Below the pieces are notes generated by a model. That model saw nothing but the letters and a program-made list of their open reading frames with translations. It ran no database searches and was not told the origin of the DNA. Shown piece after piece: positions 27,479 to 36,965 of a stretch of DNA of 64,000 nt (position 1 is its first letter; every line of letters begins with the position of its first letter). The translations under genes and the position numbers were made by a program. This stretch comes from an uncultured Eudoraea sp. Its GTDB lineage: Bacteria; Bacteroidota; Bacteroidia; Flavobacteriales; Flavobacteriaceae. The stretch lies in the NCBI GenBank assembly GCA_947258405.1, contig CAMYIE010000004.1:146151-210150 (forward strand). Direction: 5' to 3'.

Positions 27479-28021
27479 TTAGACTGATCTTGTATACGCT
27501 TCTTTAATCCATTCTTTTAACTCGTTGTCGAGATCATTTATATCCGTCAGTTGCACCCGGTGCGTACACATGGTTCCAAAAGGCCCCGAATTCCCAAGCC
27601 GTTCCGTAGTAGGTTTGTCTTTAAGTTTAAATCCCAGATCGATCCGGGTCTTAGTGGCGGGTTTGATCAGCAAAAATTGTCTTTTCCTGATGATGCTTAC
27701 ACTGGTTTTTTTGGGGGTTATAGTGACATCGGTCCCCAGTGTTTTTACAAATGAAATCAACTGTTCGTAGAGTGAAAAGAGGTCTTCCTTGCCCTTGTAT
27801 TGAGCAGCGACAAGATCTTCATCTGAAGCAGCATCGTTTTTAGAAAGCGTTACAATGGTATTCGCAAATCCGTGGGTAACATTGTGTTCAGATTTTAAGA
27901 ATTTAACGGCCTCCGAATGTTTGGAAAACGTTTTATTTTTTAAAATACTTTTCCATTCTTCTAATGATTTACCGGTTTTCTCCGGCATATTATCGATCAT
28001 TGTTTGAAGGGCTTTTTCCAT
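27479..28021 (-). CDS. DUF4287/DUF5655-type protein
   Basis: 180 aa from ATG at 28021 (MEKALQTMIDNMPEKTGKSLEEW), which is the usual DUF4287 opening; an upstream in-frame extension overlaps the VOC gene and is unlikely to be translated. The first 70 residues are helical (DUF4287: SEAVKFLKSEHNVTHGFANTIV). The rest is a DUF5655-like alpha-beta domain with KTSVSIIRKRQFLLIKPATKTRIDLGFKLKD. The DUF5655 fold resembles nucleic-acid-processing restriction-like modules in some proteins, but its activity is unknown. Confidence 0.78.
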   Translation of the reverse strand: MEKALQTMIDNMPEKTGKSLEEWKSILKNKTFSKHSEAVKFLKSEHNVTHGFANTIVTLSKNDAASDEDLVAAQYKGKEDLFSLYEQLISFVKTLGTDVTITPKKTSVSIIRKRQFLLIKPATKTRIDLGFKLKDKPTTERLGNSGPFGTMCTHRVQLTDINDLDNELKEWIKEAYTRSV

Positions 28022-28043
28022 CGCTTTGTTGTTTTTACTTTTT

Positions 28044-28385
28044 CTATTTATCCGACCAGACCGCCAATTCATTTCCACTGGGATCTCTAAAATGAAATCT
28101 CCTTCCCCCTGGAAAGGAGAAAATTTCTTTTGCAATTTCACCACCCTTAATGGTGATCTCTTGTTTTATCGTTTCAAGATCTTCATGATATAGTACTATC
28201 AGCACTCCATTGATTATAGGATCTTCTGTTTTTTCGAATCCACCGTTAATGCCGCTTTCTGAGAAGGAACAATAGGTGGGGCCGTAATCGGTAAATTTCC
28301 AGCCAAAAAGTTTGCTGTAGAAGTCTTTAATGATCCCCAGATCCCTGGCCTTGAATTCTATATAGTCTATGTGGTTATTAATCAT
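28044..28385 (-). CDS. VOC family protein
   Basis: 113 aa from ATG at 28385 (MINNHIDYIEFKARDL), chosen because it begins with the standard VOC first strand; an extra 21-residue extension upstream is hydrophobic but atypical. Motifs: FYSKLFGWKFTDYG, GGFEKTEDP and a terminal HFRDPSGNELAVWSD with the closing metal-ligand Glu. The gene precedes the DUF4287 gene by 22 bases, so they are probably transcribed together. Substrate unknown. Confidence 0.85.
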   Translation of the reverse strand: MINNHIDYIEFKARDLGIIKDFYSKLFGWKFTDYGPTYCSFSESGINGGFEKTEDPIINGVLIVLYHEDLETIKQEITIKGGEIAKEIFSFPGGRRFHFRDPSGNELAVWSDK

Positions 28386-28605
28386 ATTGTCCCAGAATAT
28401 TTTATATGGTATAGTTAAAAGTAGGACAAATTTCTTTTTAGCAACCAATGCTGGATGTTTTCCTTCTTTGGCTATCTACTCAGTAGTAGACCTATTGATA
28501 ATCAAATCTATAGGTATTAGCGGGGAAACAGTCTGTATCAAAGCATCTAACGATATAAAGATCAGTCAGATTTATTAAGGAAAACAGGTCTTCGCCAAAA
28601 ATCGA

Positions 28606-29709
28606 CTAATAGTTTATTGCAGAATTGAGTTTCTGCCACATCTCGTCATGAAATTCTACAGGGACAAGCGCACCATCCGGAGCCTCTCCCATTCGTATGA
28701 CCACCAGGTTTTGACTGGGTACTATTTCTACAAACTGTCCGTTTTTACCCATTCCGGCAAACAGGTCGTCAGGAGCATTGGGAGATAATTCTATATCGAA
28801 AGATGTTGGGAGTGAAGGAAAGATAATACTATTCTTTCCATTCAACCACCATAGATATCCATAGGAAGGGTTCAGGTCCTGTGAGGTGCTGACCATCTGA
28901 TAATAGTAGTTTTCATCCGATAGAACAGGGGTATCATTCCAGTTCCCTTTATTTAAAATCAATAAACCAAATCTGGCCATGTCTCTGGCAGTACTCCAAT
29001 ACACATTGTTATATCCCAGAGCTATCCATTGGCCACTCATACCTATAACAGTTTCAATTTTTTGGTCGGTATAGAGATTATAATCACTGCCGGTGGCATT
29101 GCTTACCACCTGTTCCAGTAAGGTATAAGGAGCATTGTGATAGAACCATTGAGTACCGGCATCACTTTTGTATTCAAGACAAGAAGGATCTGTACAATCC
29201 ACATCCGGCACCTGGTATTCCATACCGGTGGTCATAGTTAACTGATTTCTGATCGTAATAAGGTTTTCTTTTTCCTCAATCATTGAGGTCCACCCGTTGC
29301 CCAAGTAGTCCGACGTTTTGTCGTTGATGTTTAATCGGCCTTCCTGTTGTGCGATACCAACCAATGTGGCTGTCAGGGTCTTTCCCGCCGATGCCCAATA
29401 CCATTGACTATTGGTGTCAAAGCTTGCGGTATTGGTGATATTGTTTCCCCAGTAGTTTTCGATAACTATTTTACCGTCTTTTAGAACGATAAAGGCCCTT
29501 GTATCGTTCGACTCCAAATAATCGTAAAGATCCTCCAGCTCACTTTCATTCCAGTTAAGAGCATTGGGGGAGGTAGTTTCCCATTCCAGGCCACTGCCCG
29601 GCGGAAAATACAATTCCTCCTCTGTTAATTCGGGATCCGGATCAACATCGTCATTGCTGCAGCCGGCAAGAAGTATTATAAGTAGTAAGGGTGATAAAAG
29701 TGTTTTCAT
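28606..29709 (-). CDS. Class C beta-lactamase-like serine hydrolase (lipoprotein)
   Basis: 367 aa. A lipoprotein signal (MKTLLSPLLLIILLAGC) and a short acidic linker (DDVDPDPELTEEE) lead into a serine-hydrolase domain. The active site is Ser107-x-x-Lys110 (SAGK); the Tyr-x-Asn motif reads YHN (TQWFYHNAPYTLL), and a C-terminal FAGMGKNGQFVEIVPSQNLVVIRMG marks the third motif region. Family relatives include EstB-type esterases and DD-peptidases, so beta-lactamase activity is not implied. Confidence 0.88.
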   Translation of the reverse strand: MKTLLSPLLLIILLAGCSNDDVDPDPELTEEELYFPPGSGLEWETTSPNALNWNESELEDLYDYLESNDTRAFIVLKDGKIVIENYWGNNITNTASFDTNSQWYWASAGKTLTATLVGIAQQEGRLNINDKTSDYLGNGWTSMIEEKENLITIRNQLTMTTGMEYQVPDVDCTDPSCLEYKSDAGTQWFYHNAPYTLLEQVVSNATGSDYNLYTDQKIETVIGMSGQWIALGYNNVYWSTARDMARFGLLILNKGNWNDTPVLSDENYYYQMVSTSQDLNPSYGYLWWLNGKNSIIFPSLPTSFDIELSPNAPDDLFAGMGKNGQFVEIVPSQNLVVIRMGEAPDGALVPVEFHDEMWQKLNSAINY

Positions 29710-29833
29710 CAGATCAGATGTTTAATATTCTTATGTACGACTCCCTTCCTGTCAAAAGGATTAAATCAGTATTGCCGATTGGAGTCACTAATACTAAACG
29801 TCCGACATTTAATGGCTATTGCCCATAAAATTA

Positions 29834-31258
29834 TTATAAGGACGATGACCATAAGATCCAGGGTGTGGCCAAAAGGAAGATTACCGTGTTTAATACGGTA
29901 ATGATGACACCTTGTTTATAAATCTCTCTGGATGGTAGAAAGCCACTTCCGGCAAACAACACATTTGAACTGGAAGCCTGAGGGGTAACCACAGCAAAGT
30001 AATTGGTGGCAAAAGACAGCATAAATGCCATGAGGGCAGCAGGTACTTCAGCATTTACAGCTACTTGTAAGAAAACTGCATATAAAGCCAGTAAATGAGC
30101 GGTCTGACTTACAAAAAGATAGTGGATAGCTACATATAGTACCGTGAGGAGTATATAAACCGTCACCCAGTTATAATCGCTGATATAGGTAGCTATCTGG
30201 GCACCCAGGGTTTTCATAAAGCCCATATCGTTCAATGCGGTACTCATCATATATAAAATAGCAAACCACACATAGGTTTCGAGCGCATCACCAGCACCTT
30301 CCCGGATATCTTTGAGTGTGTAGACATTCGCCAAAATCAATATCGATAATCCAAGAAATGCTACAATAGCCAGGTTTATATTCAAGACCGGGGAAAAAGC
30401 CCAAAGGAGTACCATTCCAAAAAATGTAATACCCATAATCCATTCCTTTCTGCTCATGGGCCCCATGTTTTCCAGTGCTTTCCTGGCCATTTCAGGTGCT
30501 TCGGGCGTGTATTTGTTTTCAGGCGGGAAGAGCTTATATAATACGATAGGTATTAACAAAAGGGCTATGAGACAGGGTACCGATGCCACAAAGACCCAGT
30601 TCCCAAAATTCATATTTACACCAAATTGAGCTGCGAGTCCTGCACCTACCGGGTTAGCGGCCATCCCGGTAAACCAAAGAGCAGAACTGATAGTATGGCC
30701 CGATATCGCGGTCATCATCAGATAACTACCCGTTTTTTTCCTGCCTTCGGGTGTAGGAGTGGATCCGGTGTCTAAGGATAATGCATGTGTAATAGGATAC
30801 AAAATTCCCGATCGGGCAGTATTACTTGGAATAGCCGGCCCCAGGAGCGTATCTGTGGCCACAATACAATAACCCAGATTTAATGTCGATTTCCCAAAAC
30901 GGCGAATGAGCAAAAAGGCAATTCTTCTGCCCAGGCCCGATTTAATAACCCCTTTTGCAACTAAAAATGCGGCCAGGATAAGGAGTATAAAACTCTCTGA
31001 GAAGCCAGAAAAAGCTTTTTCCGGAGTAAGTACTCTTAGCAGTACCACAGCCACCAAAGCAATAATAGATGCCGTAAATATCGACAGGGCTTCGATAAGG
31101 ACTCCGATGATAGCGGTGAAGAAAATGGTGAATAAATGCCAGGCGTCGGCCGACAAGTCCCATGGAATGGGCATATTCCAGATAGCTATGCCAATAAGAA
31201 GTGTGATTATCCTCTTTATCCAAAGAACTTTCTGGTTGACATTGGTAGGTGCTTTCAC
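29834..31258 (-). CDS. DASS-family (SLC13/CitT-type) anion symporter
   Basis: 474 aa, about 11-12 membrane spans plus re-entrant hairpins. The start codon is GTG (31258); no ATG is nearby. Typical stretches are FSGFSESFILLILAAFLVAKG, GPAIPSNTARSGILYPITHAL (the SNT signature), and the paired C-terminal MSTALNDMG and ANYFAVVTPQASSSNVLFAGSGF. The family carries dicarboxylates, tricarboxylates or sulfate, usually with sodium. The SNT motifs support a dicarboxylate-type carrier, but the substrate is inferred. Confidence 0.9.
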   Translation of the reverse strand: MKAPTNVNQKVLWIKRIITLLIGIAIWNMPIPWDLSADAWHLFTIFFTAIIGVLIEALSIFTASIIALVAVVLLRVLTPEKAFSGFSESFILLILAAFLVAKGVIKSGLGRRIAFLLIRRFGKSTLNLGYCIVATDTLLGPAIPSNTARSGILYPITHALSLDTGSTPTPEGRKKTGSYLMMTAISGHTISSALWFTGMAANPVGAGLAAQFGVNMNFGNWVFVASVPCLIALLLIPIVLYKLFPPENKYTPEAPEMARKALENMGPMSRKEWIMGITFFGMVLLWAFSPVLNINLAIVAFLGLSILILANVYTLKDIREGAGDALETYVWFAILYMMSTALNDMGFMKTLGAQIATYISDYNWVTVYILLTVLYVAIHYLFVSQTAHLLALYAVFLQVAVNAEVPAALMAFMLSFATNYFAVVTPQASSSNVLFAGSGFLPSREIYKQGVIITVLNTVIFLLATPWILWSSSL

Positions 31259-31693
31259 TTAGTTATGGTTGATATGTTTCTATTGCAATCCCACTTTACA
31301 GGTGGGAAAATACTATAAAAATCCCTGCTGTCACAGTATATCTATTGCCCATTTGTTTTACTTAAATCACCCATTTTGGTCCTTTCCGTACTATTCTTGG
31401 AGTTCATCTTTTGGGCATTTCCTATCATTTCCACAAGGATTAGAAATTAAATCAATCTATTCAATGGTGCTTGTGAACCGTTGAAAACGTGTAATTCTGC
31501 TTCTTTAAAACATTTGTTGCCACGTTGACAGTACGGAGGCAATAGTTTCTGCATTTCAATGTATTGGACCGCTTCTTTTACCCATAACCAATAGAATATT
31601 GCTAGTCTATTTTGATTTAAGATGATTTTTCAAATTAGTATTCAGGGTTAAGATCCCGGCACGCTAATTATATTGTACCCTCTGCTTGTATAT
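31259..31693. other. Intergenic region, nothing recognisable
   Basis: 435 AT-rich bases. A roughly 60-codon minus-strand open frame without a start (about 31455-31640, including YCQRGNKCFKEAELHVFNG) was noted but matches nothing I know. No repeat, terminator or promoter was convincing. Confidence 0.4.
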
Positions 31694-32608
31694 CTATAAC
31701 TGTCTTTCGAGCTTTTTCCGATTCCAGTCCGAAATATTTACTGCGGCTTCGTAAGTGGTTTGAAGAAAATCATATAAGGTTTCCTCGGGGTTTTCTGCAT
31801 TTCTAACATCGTCGTATTTCAACATAAATTCACCCATTTCCTGACTAAAAAAGGCTTGATTTGGCTTAACATCCTGCTCGGCAAAACCTTCTGGACTCGG
31901 ATAAGCGTAGGCATAAAAAATAGGCGTTGGGAAATCTTTAGATCCGGGCCAGAACCCCGCACTGCTCACTTCCTGGGAATAGGCTTCCTGCATTACTTCC
32001 AATGGCATATTAGGCATTCCCCCCGGATGCAGAGGAGCAGGGTTCCCAGAAAACCTGGTTACCGCCAGATCAAATGCGCCCCAAAAGAGATGGACCGGAC
32101 TACATTTTCCAATGAAATCAGTTCTGAAATGATTGAAAACATTATTGGCTTTCAACATGGCCTGCCAAATGGTATTGGCCGCTTTTGGATCATATGATCT
32201 GTTTACCGTATTCTCAGCAAATGGTATGGCAGGTTCGATTTCATTTGGACTCGAATGTATTTTTACGTCAATGCCCATAGCGTTTAATTTGTCGAATAAT
32301 TCATTGTAGAAATCGGCGACTGTTTTTGGTTGCAGTTCTATACTCGAATTACCCGCCTCAGAAGAACGTATCAACAATTTGTGTTGCTTAAAATCGAATT
32401 CCAATTCGATTATTTGCCTCTGGTATGGTATGGCATGAGTAGAGAATCCCCTTGCTGTAATATAAAGTGCCGTATGCCAGGAGTGATTTTGCCAGGGCAT
32501 GGTTCTGAGACGTATTTTCCCAACAATTTGTATCCACTGATGAAGTGTTTCCAGCGTTTCCTGTAATTCAACAAAATTTAATTCAGGCCAATTGTGATTT
32601 TTTTTCAT
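31694..32608 (-). CDS. DUF5996 family protein
   Basis: 304 aa, soluble, no signal. It starts NWPELNFVELQETLETLHQWIQIVGK and carries the DUF5996 core LRTMPWQNHSWHTALYITARGFSTHAIP, later FWGAFDLAVTRFSGNPAPLHPGGMPNMP and a tryptophan-rich AGFWPGSKDFPTPIFYAYAYPSPEGF. The conserved His-rich stretches look like a metal or active site, but the activity of the family is unknown. It is a single gene with about 200-430 bases of non-coding sequence on each side. Confidence 0.88.
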   Translation of the reverse strand: MKKNHNWPELNFVELQETLETLHQWIQIVGKIRLRTMPWQNHSWHTALYITARGFSTHAIPYQRQIIELEFDFKQHKLLIRSSEAGNSSIELQPKTVADFYNELFDKLNAMGIDVKIHSSPNEIEPAIPFAENTVNRSYDPKAANTIWQAMLKANNVFNHFRTDFIGKCSPVHLFWGAFDLAVTRFSGNPAPLHPGGMPNMPLEVMQEAYSQEVSSAGFWPGSKDFPTPIFYAYAYPSPEGFAEQDVKPNQAFFSQEMGEFMLKYDDVRNAENPEETLYDFLQTTYEAAVNISDWNRKKLERQL

Positions 32609-32827
32609 AAGAGATCTATTAAAGGCTGCCAGCGGTTATCGTAAGTCTTTTGCTGTCTAACCTGCAGTCTGTACTATCACAACTAAAATACAAGGAATTC
32701 TATCATTAACCCCACATATCCAATTTACATCTTTTAAAAAATGCTCTAAAGACTATCGATTAAAATTCGTGATATATACTCTACTCAGGAATCCTTATAA
32801 AATGAGTGCGGGCTAAAATCTGCTGCT

Positions 32828-34207
32828 TCAACGATCTAGCATCATCATTAGCCCATCCAATATCTCATCATTTTCATCCAGCAAATGATCCTTGATAAAG
32901 ATATCTGGAATTACCCCTTCATTTTTGGTGCTTCCATTTACACGTACAATATATCCTTTGGAAACTTTAACAGGGATTCCAGTATTGGGAAGTGCGTATT
33001 GGAATTGTGAAGCATATAATGACGGATAGTCGCCCGTTTCCTCCCCTACAATGGTGCCAAATTTATAATCCTGAATTTGGGCGGCCGTTACAGCCGACTG
33101 AGAATGTGATTGCCGATTAATCAGTACGTACACTTTACCGGTGAAACGTTTTTTTCTGGGTTGTGGTTTGTATTCTTCGAATTCATAGTCATAAATCTCA
33201 CCGTCTTTATGAGTTAATATTTCTTGCCAGTAGAAACTGGTGGTATCGTTGTGCTTTCGTACATGTTCCTTTAGAATTTTGCTGGTTTTGAGTGTAAAAC
33301 TGGAATTCCATTTAAATAATTTATCTGCAAAATAAGATACCAGAAAGTCACTAAAGGAATCATCGCCACCGCCATTATTTCTGAGGTCTATTATCAAGTT
33401 TGGGCTCTTTCTTTCGTTTATTTTTACAAAAGCCGAATCGATAAATTGTTGATATTTCTCTTCATCACCTGAAAAGTTACCGGGATTTAAATATGCTGCC
33501 TCTTCTAAGAATTGAAGTTTCATTGTCGCATTCAACACCTCTGTCCGTTTCATCTCATAGCCTTCTATAAGATTTACTGCATTTAAAGAGTGTTTCTTAA
33601 CGACACCGTTGGCACGGATTTCAACTTCAAAGTTATCTCGCTTTCCAAAGACTTGCCAGTAGTATCTTGGGAAAGAATACATCTCTAATTTGGCATTCTT
33701 AAAATAGGGGCGTTCGGCCGATATCTGAGGATATATTCTGGCAAGGATTTTGGCCATAGGAATTCCATCAATACTTAGTATTTCAGAACCTACTGTAATA
33801 CTTTCGTCCTCAGACCAGTTCTTTCGGACAAGAGCTGTGTCGTACTCAAAGGCAATCTCCAAAGGAAAAACCGTCCCTCCGGCATTAGCATATTCGAAAT
33901 ACGATTTTACAGGGAAATCGATTTCCGTATGACCGTTGTTTACCGCGGAAATAAATCGCTGGTAAGTACTGGTGACTTCCAACAAATCGAATGAGTCTTT
34001 GACAATCGAATTTTTCACCTCGCGATAGGTTGCGTCCACTGCCTGTTTAGTGGTATAAGCATACAGGTTATAGTGAGCATCTTTTAAGGACTCGTATAAA
34101 TACTTTAGATCTTCAACCACCTCCTCTTTAGAGAACATAGATCTGGATTGCCCGAACGAATAAAGCGATGATAGAATGAAAACAATGATATAAAAAGGCG
34201 ATTTCAT
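32828..34207 (-). CDS. S41-family peptidase-like protein (secreted)
   Basis: 459 aa with a signal peptide (MKSPFYIIVFILSSLYSFGQ). An N-terminal helical domain (VVEDLKYLYESLKDAHYNLY) is followed by a PDZ-less S41 core. NLIIDLRNNGGGDDSF is the conserved strand, and QSHSQSAVTAAQIQDY carries the probable catalytic Ser with downstream VGEETGDYP. C-terminal processing peptidases of this type degrade or mature periplasmic proteins. The catalytic Lys is not certain, so activity is likely but not proven. Confidence 0.85.
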   Translation of the reverse strand: MKSPFYIIVFILSSLYSFGQSRSMFSKEEVVEDLKYLYESLKDAHYNLYAYTTKQAVDATYREVKNSIVKDSFDLLEVTSTYQRFISAVNNGHTEIDFPVKSYFEYANAGGTVFPLEIAFEYDTALVRKNWSEDESITVGSEILSIDGIPMAKILARIYPQISAERPYFKNAKLEMYSFPRYYWQVFGKRDNFEVEIRANGVVKKHSLNAVNLIEGYEMKRTEVLNATMKLQFLEEAAYLNPGNFSGDEEKYQQFIDSAFVKINERKSPNLIIDLRNNGGGDDSFSDFLVSYFADKLFKWNSSFTLKTSKILKEHVRKHNDTTSFYWQEILTHKDGEIYDYEFEEYKPQPRKKRFTGKVYVLINRQSHSQSAVTAAQIQDYKFGTIVGEETGDYPSLYASQFQYALPNTGIPVKVSKGYIVRVNGSTKNEGVIPDIFIKDHLLDENDEILDGLMMMLDR

Positions 34208-34289
34208 TTTTCTGAGTTTTTTATTCTTTATGACGATACCACACTAATCTTGTTACAACTGGGATTCGGAAGTCGGAAGACGGTAAATT

Positions 34290-34360
34290 GATAATGGAAT
34301 TTGATAATGGATAATGGAAAATGGATGATGGATAATGGAGAATGAATGATGGAAAATGAA
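34290..34360. repeat. Degenerate gataatgga repeat tract
   Basis: Seven to eight degenerate copies of (g)ataatgga/aatggatg in a row, upstream of the S41 gene. It is of the same style as the ttgaaaatgg runs near 2.4 and 12.9 kb. It may be intergenic filler derived from one repeat family. Confidence 0.55.
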
Positions 34361-34422
34361 CAATTAATAATTTTATTTCCTCGAAATAGAAACAAAGTTA
34401 CCTGCTTGTTTATCTCACTGAA

Positions 34423-34866
34423 TTAAACAAACCTCAACTTATATTTACTGCAAATCCGGGCAACTTTTTCCAGGTCAGGAGGCCCTGCCGGAAGCTGTGA
34501 TAATTCCTGGAACATATCTTCAAGGCCTGCTGGAAATATACTTAGCAATGCCCTTGCTTTTTCATCGCCAACTACTTTCCAGGCATGTGGTATTCCCCGG
34601 GGACAAAAGATAAGATCTCCTTTATTTAGTGTTGTGGTCTGGTCACCAATACTCATTTCAACCTGTCCGGACAAAACTTGAAAGACCTCATCTTCATTCT
34701 CATGAACATGTGGCGGAATCCCAACTCCGGGATCGTTGTACTGTTCAATGAGGGTAAACTTGCCATCAGTATCCTGTCCGCTTAGCTTAATGTTTTGACG
34801 ATCACCTAAGACGTTTAGAATTTGCCCATCAACTTTCCTGACAATTTTGGGATTTGTGGGATTCAT
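34423..34866 (-). CDS. Cupin-domain protein
   Basis: 147 aa, one double-stranded beta-helix. Motif 1 is PGVGIPPHVHENEDEVFQVLSGQVEMSIGD, with the HxH and the following Glu; motif 2 is DLIFCPRGIPHAWKVVGDE, with the closing His. All four usual metal ligands are present. The substrate is unknown. The ATG at 34866 stands six bases downstream of a nine-copy heptanucleotide repeat, so its leader is unusual. The second cupin gene at 37353 is related in layout. Confidence 0.88.
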   Translation of the reverse strand: MNPTNPKIVRKVDGQILNVLGDRQNIKLSGQDTDGKFTLIEQYNDPGVGIPPHVHENEDEVFQVLSGQVEMSIGDQTTTLNKGDLIFCPRGIPHAWKVVGDEKARALLSIFPAGLEDMFQELSQLPAGPPDLEKVARICSKYKLRFV

Positions 34867-34872
34867 GACTAA

Positions 34873-34935
34873 ATTGATTATTGATTATTGATTATTGATT
34901 ATTGATTATTGATTATTGATTATTGATTATTGATT
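34873..34935. repeat. Heptanucleotide tandem repeat, nine copies of attgatt
   Basis: Nine exact head-to-tail copies (63 bases) of ATTGATT, read AATCAAT on the coding strand of the cupin gene, ending 6 bases before its ATG. The length is prone to slippage, which could alter leader length and promoter spacing. Confidence 0.95.
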
Positions 34936-34981
34936 GCCAATCTTTTTGCGATGAATTATGGGCTCTTTACCTACTCGTAAA

Positions 34982-35509
34982 TCAATCAGATTTATGCACT
35001 TCTAATTCAATTTCGATCATAAATTCCGGTATTGCCAGTTCTTTAACGCCAAGCCAGGAACCTGTTGGAAAGTGATTCTTATAAATCTCACCTCTGTATG
35101 CCGCATGTTCCAGGAACGATGTCATATCGGTAGTAAATATATTCTCCACAATTACGTCGTCGAAGGTACAGCCATAGTGGTTCAATATTTTTTCCAAATC
35201 GGCATAGCAGTTTTTCATTTGCTGCGCCAAATCACCCGCAGCAGTAGGATTCCCTTCATCATCCATACTCACAGCCCCTGAAACTTTAATATCATTACCG
35301 ATTTTTACGGCATGTGAGTATCCGTAGGCTTTTTCAACTTCCGGACGAAGCAAAAAATATTCTGGTTTTTCGATTTCAATAGTAGCTTCCTGTACAACTT
35401 CTTCCTTAGCTTCTTTTTGTCCACAACTCTGAAGGGCTAATGACAGTGAGAAAAAAAGTACGAGTACGATCAGTCGATCGAATAGATTGGTTGGTTTTTT
35501 CATGTTCAT
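34982..35509 (-). CDS. RidA/YjgF-family protein, lipoprotein-like
   Basis: 175 aa. It carries a signal with Cys in ALQSCGQK, then an acidic linker and a RidA domain: AYGYSHAVKIGNDIKVSGAVSMDDEGNPTAAGDLAQQMKNCYADLEKIL, CTFDDVIVENIFTTDMTSF and a C-terminal GSWLGVKELAIPEFMIEIELEV. The Arg that anchors enamine intermediates in true RidA is not obvious at the expected place. An exported RidA relative is unusual, since canonical RidA hydrolyses enamines in the cytoplasm. It is a single gene. An ATG two codons downstream (35503) is an alternative start. Confidence 0.85.
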   Translation of the reverse strand: MNMKKPTNLFDRLIVLVLFFSLSLALQSCGQKEAKEEVVQEATIEIEKPEYFLLRPEVEKAYGYSHAVKIGNDIKVSGAVSMDDEGNPTAAGDLAQQMKNCYADLEKILNHYGCTFDDVIVENIFTTDMTSFLEHAAYRGEIYKNHFPTGSWLGVKELAIPEFMIEIELEVHKSD

Positions 35510-35649
35510 AAGTTTTTGCGCTTGTTTGGATCGATATACGGCTATCCCGGTTTTATGGCGTTATCGTCGCATTGATGTGAACTAAGATATGGAATTAGGT
35601 TTATTTGCAGCAAGTCAGCTGTGATATTCCCCTTAATAGCATTAATATA

Positions 35650-36660
35650 TTATTCAACTATGTCGCAGTCGTAATATGGAAAATCAGCATCTTCCAAAAT
35701 CGTCTCTAGGCTGCCTCCATTGCGGTCCATGCGTGCAATCCTGGCAAACTCTCCACAAACCGATACGCTAAAATATATTTCATCGGAATCCTTGGTCCAT
35801 CGTGCCAAACCATTCCTGTTATCATCTTTAATTACATCTGTGGTAAGCCCCGTAGCAAAATTATATTTTCGTATGGCCCATTTACCCAGTAAAAAACAGT
35901 CGAGTATTGTCCATTTGCTCTCAAAGGCTATTTCTGTGCCATCTGGCGACCAATAGGCGTCATAATTTTGAAAAGCATCGTCATCGGTAAGCTGGATTTC
36001 ATCGGTTCCATCTCTGTCCATCACATGTATTTCCAGATTCAAGCCCACAAATTTACTAAAGACAATTTTTTGGCCATTGGGAGACCAGCTCGGGTCGGCA
36101 TAATCTACATTGGAATCCTGGCTGACTCGAACCGGATTTTTGCCCTCCTTATCTGTTATATAGATTCGCCAATTATCGCTTTCCCTGGCCGCCATTACCA
36201 ATTCCTCTCCATCCGGCGACCAATCTGCGACACCTTGAGCAGTCCAATTGTAATCGGCAAGGTCGATTACTTTTTGCGGATTTGTACCATCGCTGTGAGC
36301 CATCCATAATTCTGCCTCGTTATAATTATTGAATTCATCATTCTCGGAAACATTTAGTGGCGATTTATACCATAAGATCCTTTGTTTATCAGGTGATACC
36401 CTTATCCACCAGTCATGATGGTCCGGGTCTCTTATTATCGGGGTCTCATCGCCGCTTAAGTTGGACTTATAGATATTATTCACACCATTTCTCTTGCTGT
36501 AATAATAAATCTCAGTGTTTTCCCCACTTTCGGTATCGGGGAGTTCGGGGGTGTTTTCTTCATTGGGGATAGAGTCTTCGTCATCAGCGTTTTTGGCGAT
36601 GTCATCTGAGCTGCAAGAAGACAAAAAGCCAAGGATGAGTAAGGAAGTTAATTTAAACAT
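35650..36660 (-). CDS. TolB/PD40-type beta-propeller lipoprotein
   Basis: 336 aa with a lipoprotein signal (FLSSCSSDD) and an acidic spacer of about 40 residues. Five PD40-like blades follow, each ending in a W-SPDG or W-SPNG type motif (SPDKQRILWYK, WSPDGEELVMAA, WSPNGQKIVFSKF, WSPDGTEIAFESK, KDSDEIYFSV). This is a surface or periplasmic beta-propeller for protein contact, like the TolB propeller. No enzymatic domain is fused. It is a single gene. Confidence 0.85.
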   Translation of the reverse strand: MFKLTSLLILGFLSSCSSDDIAKNADDEDSIPNEENTPELPDTESGENTEIYYYSKRNGVNNIYKSNLSGDETPIIRDPDHHDWWIRVSPDKQRILWYKSPLNVSENDEFNNYNEAELWMAHSDGTNPQKVIDLADYNWTAQGVADWSPDGEELVMAARESDNWRIYITDKEGKNPVRVSQDSNVDYADPSWSPNGQKIVFSKFVGLNLEIHVMDRDGTDEIQLTDDDAFQNYDAYWSPDGTEIAFESKWTILDCFLLGKWAIRKYNFATGLTTDVIKDDNRNGLARWTKDSDEIYFSVSVCGEFARIARMDRNGGSLETILEDADFPYYDCDIVE

Positions 36661-36965
36661 AGATCTGCTTTTTACTTTTTAAGACAATTATTATGCCAAT
36701 GGCCTCACTATTATATTGGCGAATCGACTCGTGCTAAAGCCTGATTGTCAATTGTGAGTATTGCCCGCTCACTGCTTATAAGAAATCAATATTGTCTTCT
36801 AAAGTAGAAAATTCTAGGGCTCATAAATACAGATGCCCTTGTTTTTTCTAGGAGGTTTTGAATGGTTTATCATTGTATTATGCTGATTTTGGTGTATGAA
36901 TTTTTAGTGAATACAACTAATTTAGCATAAGGAGTAATTGTGTTACCAAAATATGGAGTGACATC
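36661..36965. other. Intergenic region between divergent genes
   Basis: About 305 bases without a gene. It should hold the promoters of the propeller gene (minus) and the small membrane protein (plus), but no exact Bacteroidetes -33/-7 pair was found. A GGAG ribosome-binding site stands 8 bases before the plus-strand ATG at 36966. Confidence 0.5.

Noticed and set aside
31455..31640. About 60-codon minus-strand open frame in the 31.3-31.7 kb gap
   Set aside because: It has no start codon at its upper end and no similarity that I recognise; a frame of this length is expected by chance in a gap of this size.
34873..34935. CRISPR-like array
   Set aside because: The repeat unit is 7 bases with no spacers between copies; it is a simple tandem repeat.
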